From: Chloroflexota bacterium
GTDB taxonomy: Bacteria > Chloroflexota > Limnocylindria > Limnocylindrales > CSP1-4
Assembly (NCBI GenBank): GCA_015661135.1
Contig: JACVXW010000125.1
Location: 1-8,375 of the forward strand
DNA: 8,375 nucleotides
Direction: 5' to 3'
The translations under genes were made by a program, and so were the position numbers. Below the pieces are notes generated by a model that was not told the origin of the DNA, searched no databases, and saw only the letters and a list, made by a program, of their open reading frames with translations. Each line of letters starts with the position of its first letter. Within the stretch, counting starts at the first letter, position 1. Of this stretch, positions 1-6,255 are shown one piece after another.

Positions 1-416
1 CAGTTCGGGCAGACCCGGTTGAGCCGCGTCCGGCACGAGGGGCAAATGATCCACTCACTCTCGACCCGCCGATCACACGATGGGCAGTGGCGGATCGATT
101 CGATCTCGGCGAGCATCGCCTCCTCGGCAAGGTTGCGCTCATAGATCTCGCCGATCCGCTCCTGGGGGCGGACGACTCGGTAGACGAAGATCGCGAACGG
201 GAAGAGCACCGGCGTGAAGACGACGATGAGCGTCGACGCGAGGTACGGGGCGATCGGGTTCTCGGTCCGGAGCGCCATGTCCCGGAACGCCCAGTAGGCG
301 GCGGCGAGCCAGAGGAGGACCCAGTAGATCGTGAACAGGCGGAACCCGAGTTGCAGGACCGGGTTGCCGAGCACCGAGCCGATCGCGTCGCCGATCGTGC
401 CGAGGATCTGTTCCAT
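1..416 (-). CDS. Membrane-anchored double zinc-ribbon protein (C-terminus outside window)
   Basis: Partial gene: 138 complete codons are visible and the frame is still open at the window edge. It begins at ATG 416. An in-frame TGA lies a short way upstream and no other ATG/GTG intervenes, so the start is secure. The N-terminal half has two hydrophobic segments (about residues 22-45 and 58-81). A charged stretch (about 83-108) leads to cysteine pairs C111-x2-C114 and C125-x2-C128, then C136 within CPN followed by a partial TG codon, which points to a second ribbon continuing off the edge. This is the pattern of a double zinc ribbon behind a membrane hairpin. The ribbons probably bind Zn structurally and mediate protein contacts; no catalytic residues are visible. 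I recall similar Chloroflexota proteins, but the function is unknown. A GGAGG lies 14 nt before the start, rather far for a ribosome binding site. The gene is separated by 146 bp from the preceding gene and may have its own promoter. Confidence 0.85.
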   Translation of the reverse strand, partial: MEQILGTIGDAIGSVLGNPVLQLGFRLFTIYWVLLWLAAAYWAFRDMALRTENPIAPYLASTLIVVFTPVLFPFAIFVYRVVRPQERIGEIYERNLAEEAMLAEIESIRHCPSCDRRVESEWIICPSCRTRLNRVCPN

Positions 417-482
417 TCGCCGGGCGGAGGCCTCCGTGGACAGGCGCGATCATCGGGAGCGGGTCCGCATTGATCGCGGGGC

Positions 483-488
483 AGTGTA
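483..488 (-). promoter_or_regulatory. Candidate extended -10 promoter for the 416..1 gene
   Basis: Read on the minus strand, the gap contains TGCTACACT: a TACACT hexamer (4 of 6 matches to TATAAT) with a TGn extension directly in front. No convincing -35 is visible 16-18 nt upstream. Transcription would begin near 476, leaving a leader of about 60 nt before ATG 416. The gap is the largest between minus-strand genes, so an internal promoter here is plausible. This is pattern matching only. Confidence 0.3.
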
Positions 489-562
489 GCAGGGGCTTTC
501 CGGCCGCCTGCAGGGCCGCCTGCCCGAGGGCTCGGACGCGGCGGCCGCACAGGGCGTGACGC

Positions 563-862
563 TCAGGGCCGGTCCGCTGACTTCGCCCGCCGGCCTGGGG
601 CAACGGCGATCACGCCGCCGGCCATCAGAAGGAAGGCTCCGATTGCCGCAAGGACTGAGCCGACCTGTTGTCCGCCTCCCTCAAGAAAGGGCCAGACGAG
701 ACCGAACAGGATCCCGCCCGCGACCATGCCGCCGACCCCGGTGCGTACCCACGGCGCGATCCTGTTCGGGAGGATCGCCAGTGACGCCAGCAGCACGAGC
801 ACGACGAAGATCGGGAGGTGGCCGATGGCGAGGCCCCATTTGCTGAAGTACCCATCCAGGCC
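563..862 (-). pseudogene. C-terminal membrane fragment of the broken zinc-ribbon protein
   Basis: This 99-residue reading frame (from about 862 to the TGA at 563-565) continues the protein that starts at 1299, but in a different frame. It contains a GYFSKWGLA motif followed by three hydrophobic helices, at about residues 11-30 (GHLPIFVVLVLLASLAIL), 41-60 (TGVGGMVAGGILFGLVWPFL) and 66-88, then a short basic tail. It has no credible start codon or ribosome binding site of its own near the motif. In related Chloroflexota proteins, as I remember them, a GKASILA-like motif is followed by a further segment with a membrane helix before the GYF.WGLA motif. Here GKASILA (frame of 864-881) and GLDGYF almost touch, so a segment appears lost together with the frame. 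The lost length would be 3n+2 nt, or the change is a single inserted base. It is either a genuine pseudogene or an assembly error. Confidence 0.6.
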
Positions 863-879
863 CGGCGAGGATCGAGGCC

Positions 880-1299
880 TTACCCGGCGTCGTCGTGGAC
901 CCGACCGGCGTCCCGGGCGGCTCGGCAGGCGGGGTCGGCGCCGCTGGCGGAATCCAGGCCGCGGGCCGAGGAGAGGTCGGCTCGTGGTCGGTGCACGCTG
1001 CTCGGCGCCAGGTAGGCGCCGGGCAAGATGCCTCCCGACGCGAGGCCGTCGGCGGCAGCGGCGGCATCGAGCCAATCGTCGCCCTGCCGGAGACTCGCGG
1101 AGGCCGGGGGCTCGGCGTCGGCCACTCCGGCGTCGGCCACCCCGGCGTCGCCCGTCCCCGCATCGGCCATGGTCTCGACCGGCGGGGCAACGGCTGGCGC
1201 CACAACGGCTGGCGTCACGGGCGCACCGCAGGCATCGCACGCTGCCGAGCCACCGGGCACGGGTCGCCCACAGTTCGGACACGGAACGATCCCGGGCAT
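880..1299 (-). CDS. Zinc-ribbon domain protein, N-terminal part of a frame-disrupted gene
   Basis: Start ATG 1299 is supported by a strong GGGGAGG ribosome binding site 4 nt upstream. The product opens with a compact zinc ribbon (C7-x2-C10 and C21-x2-C24, CPNCGRPVP...CDACGAPV), then an Ala/Val/Pro/Asp-rich linker encoded by 15-bp repeats. As it stands the frame ends at TAA 882-880 after 139 residues. The last 30-40 residues look unnatural. From about 1000 downward the neighbouring frame instead reads a proline-rich linker (AAWIPPAAPTPPAEPPGTP) ending in GKASILA. The membrane helices come in yet another frame (862-563). So the intact gene probably spanned 1299-563 with two frame changes, near 960-1000 and near 861-866. 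It follows the membrane protein ending at 1340 by 40 nt and is probably co-transcribed with it. The role is unknown; family members pair a cytosolic ribbon with C-terminal membrane helices. Confidence 0.65.
   Translation of the reverse strand: MPGIVPCPNCGRPVPGGSAACDACGAPVTPAVVAPAVAPPVETMADAGTGDAGVADAGVADAEPPASASLRQGDDWLDAAAAADGLASGGILPGAYLAPSSVHRPRADLSSARGLDSASGADPACRAARDAGRVHDDAG
1114..1158. repeat. Three tandem 15-bp units in the zinc-ribbon protein linker
   Basis: Plus-strand units GGCGTCGGCCACTCC (1114-1128), the same with one change (1129-1143), and a third with three further changes (1144-1158). On the minus strand they encode the repeated linker DAGVADAGVADAE. The 15-bp period keeps the reading frame, which is typical of slippage or duplication in a low-complexity linker. 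They lie inside the coding region and do not look regulatory. Confidence 0.75.
1189..1218. repeat. Two tandem 15-bp units in the same linker
   Basis: AACGGCTGGCGCCAC (1189-1203) is followed directly by AACGGCTGGCGTCAC (1204-1218), with one mismatch. On the minus strand they encode the PAVVAPAVAP part of the linker just after the zinc ribbon. This is a second, distinct 15-bp duplication in the same gene, again frame-preserving. Confidence 0.75.
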
Positions 1300-1339
1300 C
1301 TCGCCTCCCCTGCATCGGCCCAGCCGGGGCCGCCACGGC

Positions 1340-2335
1340 TCAGGGTGCCAGAATCGAACGCTCGGCGATAGCCCCCGCTTCCTCCGGTCCAGGCCCACCG
1401 GCCGGGTCGGGCGACGCCTCGGCTCCCAGGATCCGGGCAACCTCGAATGTCCACGCCGTGGCCCGCCATGCCACGGCCAGGGCGAGAAGCCAGAGACCGG
1501 CCGCCCAGGTAAGGGCAAACACGAGGAGGGCCAGCCGGACCTCCCCGGCGGAGCCGCCGTCGGCAAGGACCAGGCGGAGGTGATCCCAGCCGATCCCGAT
1601 CACCCCGGCCACCGCCAGGATGACAGCCCCGAGCACGGCGTTCGTGACGAGGAGCAGCGCCAGCGCCGGGGGCCGGAGCACGGCTCGGACGCCGCGCGCG
1701 AGCGAGCGTGGCAGGCCCGCGCCCCAGGCAAGGTGTCGAACGGCGAGCCCGCCGACCGCTTCGCCCAGGAGCCAAGTCCCGACCAGCAGCCCGACAATCT
1801 CGGGAATGCGGAGGAGCACGCGAACGGCGATCGGAAGGACCGCGTCTCCGGGACGCACCAGTTCCTGGTAGACGGCGTCCACGAGCCGGACGGCGCCCAC
1901 GGCCACCACGGCAAACGTGGGGCCATGCGCGATCACGCGAGCGAAGAACGCTCCGGCCGGCCCGCCGGCGATCGGCGGATGCAGACCTTCGAGGTCCTCG
2001 TCCGCGGCGGCTTCGCGAACGAGCTCCAGGTCAAGGCGGCCGCCGACCACGCCGCCGAGCACGAACCAGGCGAACACTGCCGCCGCCACGGTCCCGACGA
2101 GGACGAGGGACGCCGCCGAGGGACCGTTGAAGACGAACCCGACGACGATGGGTCCGAAGTCGTGGGCGAGACCGGCGGTCGTCGGCAGACGGACGATCGG
2201 AAGGAGGATGACGACGAGGCCGCCCCGGACGAGGAACCCGGCAAGGGCCATGACCCACCAGCCAGGCCGGTTGAGCGTTGCCAGCGCGGAAGCGCCGACC
2301 GATGCCGCCCACGACATCACGGGCTGCCGCGTCAT
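1340..2335 (-). CDS. Multi-pass integral membrane protein of unknown function
   Basis: A 331-residue protein with five or six long hydrophobic segments, at roughly residues 25-47, 72-98, 135-155, 165-195, 220-245 and 265-295, joined by short charged loops. It has a hydrophilic Pro/Gly/Glu-rich C-terminal tail of about 30 residues. No catalytic motif, signal-peptide cleavage site or cysteine cluster is seen. I recall similar Chloroflexota membrane proteins that open with an RPxxWxxALAGFLxRGG-like first helix, as here (RPGWWVMALAGFLVRGG), but no function is known. The start is ambiguous by one codon. GTG 2338 and ATG 2335 are adjacent, and both overlap the TGA (2337-2335) of the preceding UPF0182 gene. 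ATG 2335, in a TGATG overlap, is preferred. No strong ribosome binding site precedes it, so translation probably depends on ribosomes finishing the upstream gene. An envelope role is inferred only from topology and neighbours. Confidence 0.85.
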   Translation of the reverse strand: MTRQPVMSWAASVGASALATLNRPGWWVMALAGFLVRGGLVVILLPIVRLPTTAGLAHDFGPIVVGFVFNGPSAASLVLVGTVAAAVFAWFVLGGVVGGRLDLELVREAAADEDLEGLHPPIAGGPAGAFFARVIAHGPTFAVVAVGAVRLVDAVYQELVRPGDAVLPIAVRVLLRIPEIVGLLVGTWLLGEAVGGLAVRHLAWGAGLPRSLARGVRAVLRPPALALLLVTNAVLGAVILAVAGVIGIGWDHLRLVLADGGSAGEVRLALLVFALTWAAGLWLLALAVAWRATAWTFEVARILGAEASPDPAGGPGPEEAGAIAERSILAP

Positions 2336-3861
2336 CACGGGCGGCGCTCGAAGTGGGCATTCGCATACGCGATCAGGCCGGCGACGTCAGACGGCAGGTC
2401 CGTGCCGGGCGTGGGCCCGGGGGACGGCGTAGGCCCGGTCGATGGGCCTGGCGTCGGGGTCGGGCCTGGGCCCGAGCCGTCCAGGATGAGCCCCAGGGCC
2501 TCGCTGAGCGTGCGCGCCCAGACGACCGAGGTTGGCGACGCGACAACGATCCGCTGGAACTCCGGGAACGACGCCGAGGTGGACTGGAGGTAGACCGGCT
2601 GGAGGTAGATGATGGTGTCACCGATCGGCACGACGATGAGATTGCCCCGGACGACCTTGCTGCCGGACTGGTTCCAGAGGGTGATCTGGGCGCTGATCGT
2701 GGGATCCTGGTCGATCCGGGCTTCGATCTGGGCCGGTCCGAAGACCGACGTATCGGTCGGGAATCGGTAGACCCGGACGCCGCCGTAGTTCGCCACGTCG
2801 TTGCGGGCCGCGATCCAGGCAATCATGTTCGGTCGGCTGGTCGGCACCATCGGCTGGAGCAGGAGGAACTCGGGCTCGGCCTCGCCGGGCATCCGCATGA
2901 TCACGTAGTACGCCTCGGACGGCAGACTCTGGTCGTTGGTCTTGCCGCGCGGCACCGTCCAGCGGTCGTTTTCGCTGAAGAACGTCTCGGGGTTCGTGAC
3001 GTGGTACCGCCCGAACATCTCGGTCTGGATGTTGAACAGGTCCTCGGGTACCCGGAGGTGGGCGCGCAGGTCATCGGGCAGGTCGGCGATCGGCCTGAAC
3101 AGGTCCGGGAATACCCCTTTCCAGGCCCGGATGATTGGGTCGGACGGGTCGGCGACGTAGAAGGTCATCGTGCCGTCGTAAGCGTCCATGACGACCTTCA
3201 CGCTGTTCCGGATGTAGTTGAACGGGCCCATCTGGATCCCGCTGGCACCGATTCCCGTGGGGTCGAGGTACTCGGCGTTCGGGAATCGGTTGCTCGTCGT
3301 GAAGGCGTCCTGGATGTACACGAGGCGCCCCGCCTCGGTGACAACGACGTACGGGTCCTTGTCGTAGGCCAGGAACGGCGCGATGAGCCGAAGCCGCTCG
3401 CCCAGGGTCCGATGCATCAGCAACTGGCTGTCGGCCGTCACCTGGGTGCTGATGAGCATGTCCAGGTCGCGGAACCGGAGCGCGAACAGGAGCCGCGACA
3501 GCGTGGTGTCGAGCCGGATCCCGGTGTCCCCGCTCCAGCGGGTCTTCTCCGCGTCCTCGCCCCCGGCCTCGCTGTCACCCTTCGGGAAGTCGAACTCATC
3601 CTGCTGCGCCCGGACGATGACGTACTCCGACGGGGCTTCGCCGAAGTAGATCCGCGGCTCGGTCACCGGTGGGGCGCCGGCGCTGGACACGGGCGGGAGA
3701 TTCTTGACGAGGAGGACGGGCTGGCCCTCGCTCGTGACCTCGTTCACGGGGACCATCGCGATCCCGATGCCGTGGGTGTAGATGATCCGCTGGTTCACCC
3801 ACCCCCGGGCCTGATCGTTGGCGGCGAGGTTGAGTTCGCGCGCGGACAGCATGACCTGGCG
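2335..3861 (-). CDS. UPF0182 (COG1615) family protein, C-terminal extracytoplasmic part, frame-disrupted
   Basis: This frame carries the large C-terminal domain of the UPF0182 protein whose N-terminus is in the next entry. It joins at RQVMLSARELN (from 3861) and runs to TGA 2337-2335, about 508 residues. Recognisable family stretches include ARGWVNQRIIYTHGIG, a PPV...PRIYFGE segment, PFLAYDKDPYVVV, and NSVKVVMDAYDGTMTFYV; later come a QTEMFGRYHV stretch and a P.G....E.LL.QPM.P region. The domain is probably outside the membrane; the biochemical role of the family is unknown. Near the end is a Gly/Pro/Thr-rich linker (about 2400-2470), then DVAGLIAYANAHFE and an abrupt stop. As I recall the family, that helix usually continues for a few dozen residues, so the C-terminus may also be shortened. 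The only internal start that could restart translation here is ATG 3852, without a clear ribosome binding site. The frame is open far upstream (to 4599), but only as antisense-like filler. Confidence 0.85.
   Translation of the reverse strand, partial: RQVMLSARELNLAANDQARGWVNQRIIYTHGIGIAMVPVNEVTSEGQPVLLVKNLPPVSSAGAPPVTEPRIYFGEAPSEYVIVRAQQDEFDFPKGDSEAGGEDAEKTRWSGDTGIRLDTTLSRLLFALRFRDLDMLISTQVTADSQLLMHRTLGERLRLIAPFLAYDKDPYVVVTEAGRLVYIQDAFTTSNRFPNAEYLDPTGIGASGIQMGPFNYIRNSVKVVMDAYDGTMTFYVADPSDPIIRAWKGVFPDLFRPIADLPDDLRAHLRVPEDLFNIQTEMFGRYHVTNPETFFSENDRWTVPRGKTNDQSLPSEAYYVIMRMPGEAEPEFLLLQPMVPTSRPNMIAWIAARNDVANYGGVRVYRFPTDTSVFGPAQIEARIDQDPTISAQITLWNQSGSKVVRGNLIVVPIGDTIIYLQPVYLQSTSASFPEFQRIVVASPTSVVWARTLSEALGLILDGSGPGPTPTPGPSTGPTPSPGPTPGTDLPSDVAGLIAYANAHFERRP
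2400..2470. repeat. Gly/Pro/Thr low-complexity linker region in the UPF0182 gene
   Basis: The plus strand is a run of imperfect GGGCC/GGGGTCGG-type units. On the minus strand it encodes alternating GPTPTPGP and GPTPSPGPTPG units near the C-terminus of the UPF0182 protein. It separates the folded domain from the short final helix. Pro-rich linkers at this position are common in the family. Such GC-rich repetitive sequence is also prone to assembly error. Confidence 0.6.
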
Positions 3862-5180
3862 GGGACGGTCTGGAGCTGGTCCAGCGTGTCGCCGAGCGGC
3901 CGGTAATCCCACAATCGGGCATTCGCGAAGGTGGCGGACTCCGCGTCCACCTGGGCCTGGGTCAGCGCCTGATCGCCCTGGTAGCGACGCTCCTCCCAGC
4001 CGGCGATGTTGTAGGCAAGGCGCGTCATGGCGATGTTGTTGGCGATGTACGGCTCCTCCTGCTGGAGCCGGTTGGGGTCGACGGTAAAGCGCTGGATCGC
4101 CTCCGGGTACAACCGGCCGACGATCAGCGATGCGAGCAGCCAGACGACGACGGTCGCGCCCAGCGGCCAGGTCCAGCGGGTGAACGCGCCGCCGACGAGG
4201 AACGCCGCGGCGAACGCCGACAACGCGGTCAACAGGTCGTAGGCAAAGAACTGGGCGTTCTGGTCCGTGAAGCTGACGCCGGTTGCAACGCCGCGATCCG
4301 AGTAGACCAGCTCGAACTTGTCCAGCTGATAGCCGAATGCAACCGACAGAAGGTACAGCCCGGCCAGCACGGCAAGGTGCACCCGCACGGAGGTCGGGAA
4401 TGACAGCCCGGTCTGCGGAGCGCCCGCCAGATACCGACCGAAGGCGACGATCAGGCCACCGACGACGAGGGCGTTGAAGATCGACTGGACGGTCCGCAGG
4501 AACGGCAGGTCGAACAGGAACCACGAGACATCCCGCCCGAAGACCGGGTCCAGGACCGGCGCGCCGCCCGCGGCAGCGAACGGCACGCGATTGACCCACA
4601 GCAGCACGGTCTGCCAGGCGGATCCGGCGGCCGTGCCGATCAACAGGGCGCCGAACACCGCGAGGACGGCGAGGACGACCGTCGCGGTCGGGGTGAGGTC
4701 GGGGATGGATTCCGGCCCAACCGCCACCGGCCGCGGCGCGGGCTCCCGCGGGTCGCGGTCGCGTGGGTCGCGGCCCAGGGCCGTGGAGGCTTCGTTCAGG
4801 CGCTCGAGCAGGTCTCGGAACGAACCCGGGACGCCGGTCGGCGGTGGGGCAAGACGTCGGGCCAGCCAGAGGTTGCCGAGGAAGATGACCAGGGCGAGGG
4901 CCGCCACGCCCACAAACAGGCCCGCTCCCGCGGTGAGCCTCGTCCAGAACACGCCGTCGAAGCCGACGCTTCGGTACCAGACGACATCCGTCCAGAACTC
5001 GAGTACTCCGGTCCCGAAGAGGAACGCAAACGCGAGCAGCGAAGTGAAGATCCAGATACGCGGTCCGGGGGCACCCTGGCCGGGCGTGCCGGCTCGTGCG
5101 CGGCCACCGGGACCGCCTCGCCCGCCCGCTTGACGTGGGGCGTTGAAGTCTGGCCGGGACGGTCCGTCATCGTCATGCAT
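3795..5180 (-). CDS. UPF0182 (COG1615) family protein, N-terminal membrane part, frame-disrupted
   Basis: Start ATG 5180 (MHDDDGPSRPDF) is preferred over an in-frame TTG at 5189. Neither has a strong ribosome binding site, and the preceding gene stops at 5192. After a Gly/Arg/Pro-rich cytosolic N-terminus, about seven membrane helices follow (residues about 43-64, 85-107, 164-186, 231-254, 265-284, 313-333, 338-356). Family hallmarks are present: FWTDVVWYRSVGF, SFTDQNAQFFAYDLL, YPEAIQRFTVDPN, EEPYIANNIAMTRLAYNI and LWDYRPLGDTLDQLQTV. The frame then leaves the family after residue 439 (position 3864) and ends as junk at 3795. The correct continuation, RQVMLSAREL, starts 2 nt further on in another frame. 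In homologues, QLQTV and RQVML are separated by about 20 residues (an R-x-YYDF-x-DVD-x-DRY-like stretch) that is absent here. The original protein would have been about 970 residues. Members are integral membrane proteins of unknown function in Actinomycetota, Chloroflexota and Cyanobacteria. Confidence 0.88.
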   Translation of the reverse strand: MHDDDGPSRPDFNAPRQAGGRGGPGGRARAGTPGQGAPGPRIWIFTSLLAFAFLFGTGVLEFWTDVVWYRSVGFDGVFWTRLTAGAGLFVGVAALALVIFLGNLWLARRLAPPPTGVPGSFRDLLERLNEASTALGRDPRDRDPREPAPRPVAVGPESIPDLTPTATVVLAVLAVFGALLIGTAAGSAWQTVLLWVNRVPFAAAGGAPVLDPVFGRDVSWFLFDLPFLRTVQSIFNALVVGGLIVAFGRYLAGAPQTGLSFPTSVRVHLAVLAGLYLLSVAFGYQLDKFELVYSDRGVATGVSFTDQNAQFFAYDLLTALSAFAAAFLVGGAFTRWTWPLGATVVVWLLASLIVGRLYPEAIQRFTVDPNRLQQEEPYIANNIAMTRLAYNIAGWEERRYQGDQALTQAQVDAESATFANARLWDYRPLGDTLDQLQTVPARSCCPRANSTSPPTIRPGGG

Positions 5181-5191
5181 CTGCGGCAAGT

Positions 5192-5665
5192 CTACCCCGC
5201 GCCGCCTCTTCGGCCGCCGAGCCCCTCAACGGAGCGCCGGAACGCGGTCAGCACCTCCGTCGCCAGCGCGTTGGGTCGCATCGTCGCGGCGCGAGCCGGC
5301 TCCCAGCGAAACCCTGCCCGGATTGCGAGCGGGGACTGCCAGGGCCGGTCAGGATCGTCGGGCGGGACGACGGGACCGAGCCGGATGGCGAGGCGGCCCG
5401 CGTCCTCGAGGATCATGCCAGACAGGGCGCCGGCGATGGCCGGCCCAAGCCGGGCCAGCGGCGGTTCCGGTGGCGGGCCGGCGACCGGCGCGACGTCGCG
5501 GAAGGACACGATCCCCTCGTCATCGCGGACCCACAGGACGGCCAACCACCAGTCGTCCGGTCCGGTGGTGGGCCGGCTCATCCCGGCCCGGAGGATCGCC
5601 TCCCCGACCCGAAACTCCTGCTCCTTGAGGAACGACGGGCCGGGAGATGGGAGTCGGTCGGGCAT
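5192..5665 (-). CDS. Conserved-looking protein of unknown function, 157 residues
   Basis: I do not recognise this family. The frame is clean from ATG 5665 to TAG 5194-5192, with a soluble-protein composition: no membrane helix, no signal peptide, no cysteine cluster. Notable stretches are FLKEQEFRVGEAILRAGM near the N-terminus, DDWWLAVLWVRDDEGIVSFRDVAPVAG (a beta-rich core with a WW pair), PAIAGALSGMILEDAGRLAIRLGPVVPPDD, and an Arg-rich C-terminal helix. It sits 27 nt after the zinc-ribbon gene and 11 nt before the UPF0182 start, so it is almost certainly co-transcribed with both. No Shine-Dalgarno sequence precedes the ATG. The 27-nt spacer instead holds a GCCGGA/TCCGGC inverted repeat (5667-5683), whose small hairpin has no T-run and is not a classical terminator. 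The true start could lie slightly downstream. Function cannot be assigned. Confidence 0.75.
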   Translation of the reverse strand: MPDRLPSPGPSFLKEQEFRVGEAILRAGMSRPTTGPDDWWLAVLWVRDDEGIVSFRDVAPVAGPPPEPPLARLGPAIAGALSGMILEDAGRLAIRLGPVVPPDDPDRPWQSPLAIRAGFRWEPARAATMRPNALATEVLTAFRRSVEGLGGRRGGAG

Positions 5666-5692
5666 GGCCGGAGGATATCCGGCGCCGCGTGT

Positions 5693-6181
5693 TCAGCCGG
5701 CGGCGGGCGTCACCGGTGCGTCGGGGGCTTCATTTGGGCCTCCGTCGGTCGTGTCCGTTGCGTCGTCGTCCGTGTCGTCGACGGAGTCGTCCAAGGAGTC
5801 GTTCGGGACCGGCGGGGTCTCGCCGGCGTCCGCGGCCAGCGCGGCGGCTTCGGCCTGGCGTGCGAGCACTTCGGCTTCCAGAGCTACCAGCTCGAGCCGC
5901 AGCATTTCGCGCCGGACATCCTCCGCCGGTGGCGCATAGGACTCGACGGCCTCGGGCGGCTTTTCCGACTGGTATTCGCCCGACAGCCAGCCCATCAGGC
6001 CGCGCGAGCGCTGAGCCGGCGACCTCGAGTTGAGGATCGCTTCATGGTCCACGCGCGTGACGCCCGGGACCTCGGCCGCGTCCGGGCCGATGAGGCCCGC
6101 CCCGCACGACGGACACCGCTCAAGTCCGGGGCCGGGCAGTTCGGCCGAGCACCACGGACAGATCGTGGCCGGATCGGACAT
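5693..6181 (-). CDS. Zinc-ribbon protein with coiled coil and acidic tail
   Basis: A 162-residue protein. ATG 6181 is chosen because a GGGGGAGG ribosome binding site ends 4 nt before it, the same arrangement as at the 1299 start. The in-frame ATG at 6208 has none. Residues 8-26 form a zinc ribbon (C8-x2-C11, C23-x2-C26: CPWCSAELPGPGLERCPSC). Next come IPGVT-like text (EVPGVTRVDHEAIL), a GLMGWLSGEYQ segment, and a Glu/Arg/Leu/Ala-rich helix (about 85-118, DVRREMLRLELVALEAEVLA) that probably forms a coiled coil. The last 45 residues are very acidic (repeated DD and TD) and end in Pro/Ala. No membrane helix is seen. It is the first gene of the minus-strand cluster and faces the DUF1028 gene. Similar Chloroflexota proteins are remembered, without a known function. 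Zinc binding is predicted from the cysteines; a scaffolding role is a guess. Confidence 0.85.
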   Translation of the reverse strand: MSDPATICPWCSAELPGPGLERCPSCGAGLIGPDAAEVPGVTRVDHEAILNSRSPAQRSRGLMGWLSGEYQSEKPPEAVESYAPPAEDVRREMLRLELVALEAEVLARQAEAAALAADAGETPPVPNDSLDDSVDDTDDDATDTTDGGPNEAPDAPVTPAAG

Positions 6182-6217
6182 CGGGCCTCCCCCGGAAGGT
6201 TGCGCCATGATGCCGAA

Positions 6218-6223
6218 ACTGTA
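6218..6223 (-). promoter_or_regulatory. Candidate -10 element for the minus-strand cluster
   Basis: On the minus strand CGCTACAGT contains TACAGT (4 of 6 matches to TATAAT), very similar to the TGCTACACT at 488-483. Transcription would start near 6211, giving a leader of about 30 nt that carries the GGGGGAGG site of ATG 6181. This also argues against the 6208 start. The -35 region (about 6240-6246) is poor. Pattern matching only. Confidence 0.3.
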
Positions 6224-6255
6224 GCGCGGGCGCGGCCGCGGGGAATAGTCCCTTC

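Noticed and set aside
1114..1218. Short repeats as a CRISPR or regulatory array
   Set aside because: The 15-bp units are directly adjacent without spacers, preserve the reading frame and encode a low-complexity protein linker.
1028..2593. 521-codon open frame on the plus strand
   Set aside because: It is antisense to the membrane protein and zinc-ribbon genes. Its product is rich in Arg, Gly, Asp and Pro with no recognisable domain, typical of the shadow frame of a GC-rich gene.
3850..3870. Programmed -1 frameshift in the UPF0182 gene
   Set aside because: The frame relation would fit a -1 shift at the CCCC run. However, there is no X-XXY-YYZ slippery heptamer or obvious downstream stem, and a conserved segment is missing at the same point, which a programmed shift would not explain.
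2278..3906. 542-codon open frame on the plus strand
   Set aside because: It is antisense to the UPF0182 C-terminal domain, whose family motifs are clear on the minus strand. The composition is dominated by Val, Asp, Arg and Gly, as expected for a shadow.
5667..5683. GCCGGA-GGATA-TCCGGC inverted repeat as a terminator
   Set aside because: The stem is only 6 bp, there is no T-run on either strand, and it sits in a 27-nt spacer between genes that look co-transcribed.
6182..6208. Upstream ATG 6208 as the start of the zinc-ribbon coiled-coil gene
   Set aside because: It has no ribosome binding site and would lie almost at the predicted transcription start. ATG 6181 has a strong GGGGGAGG just before it.
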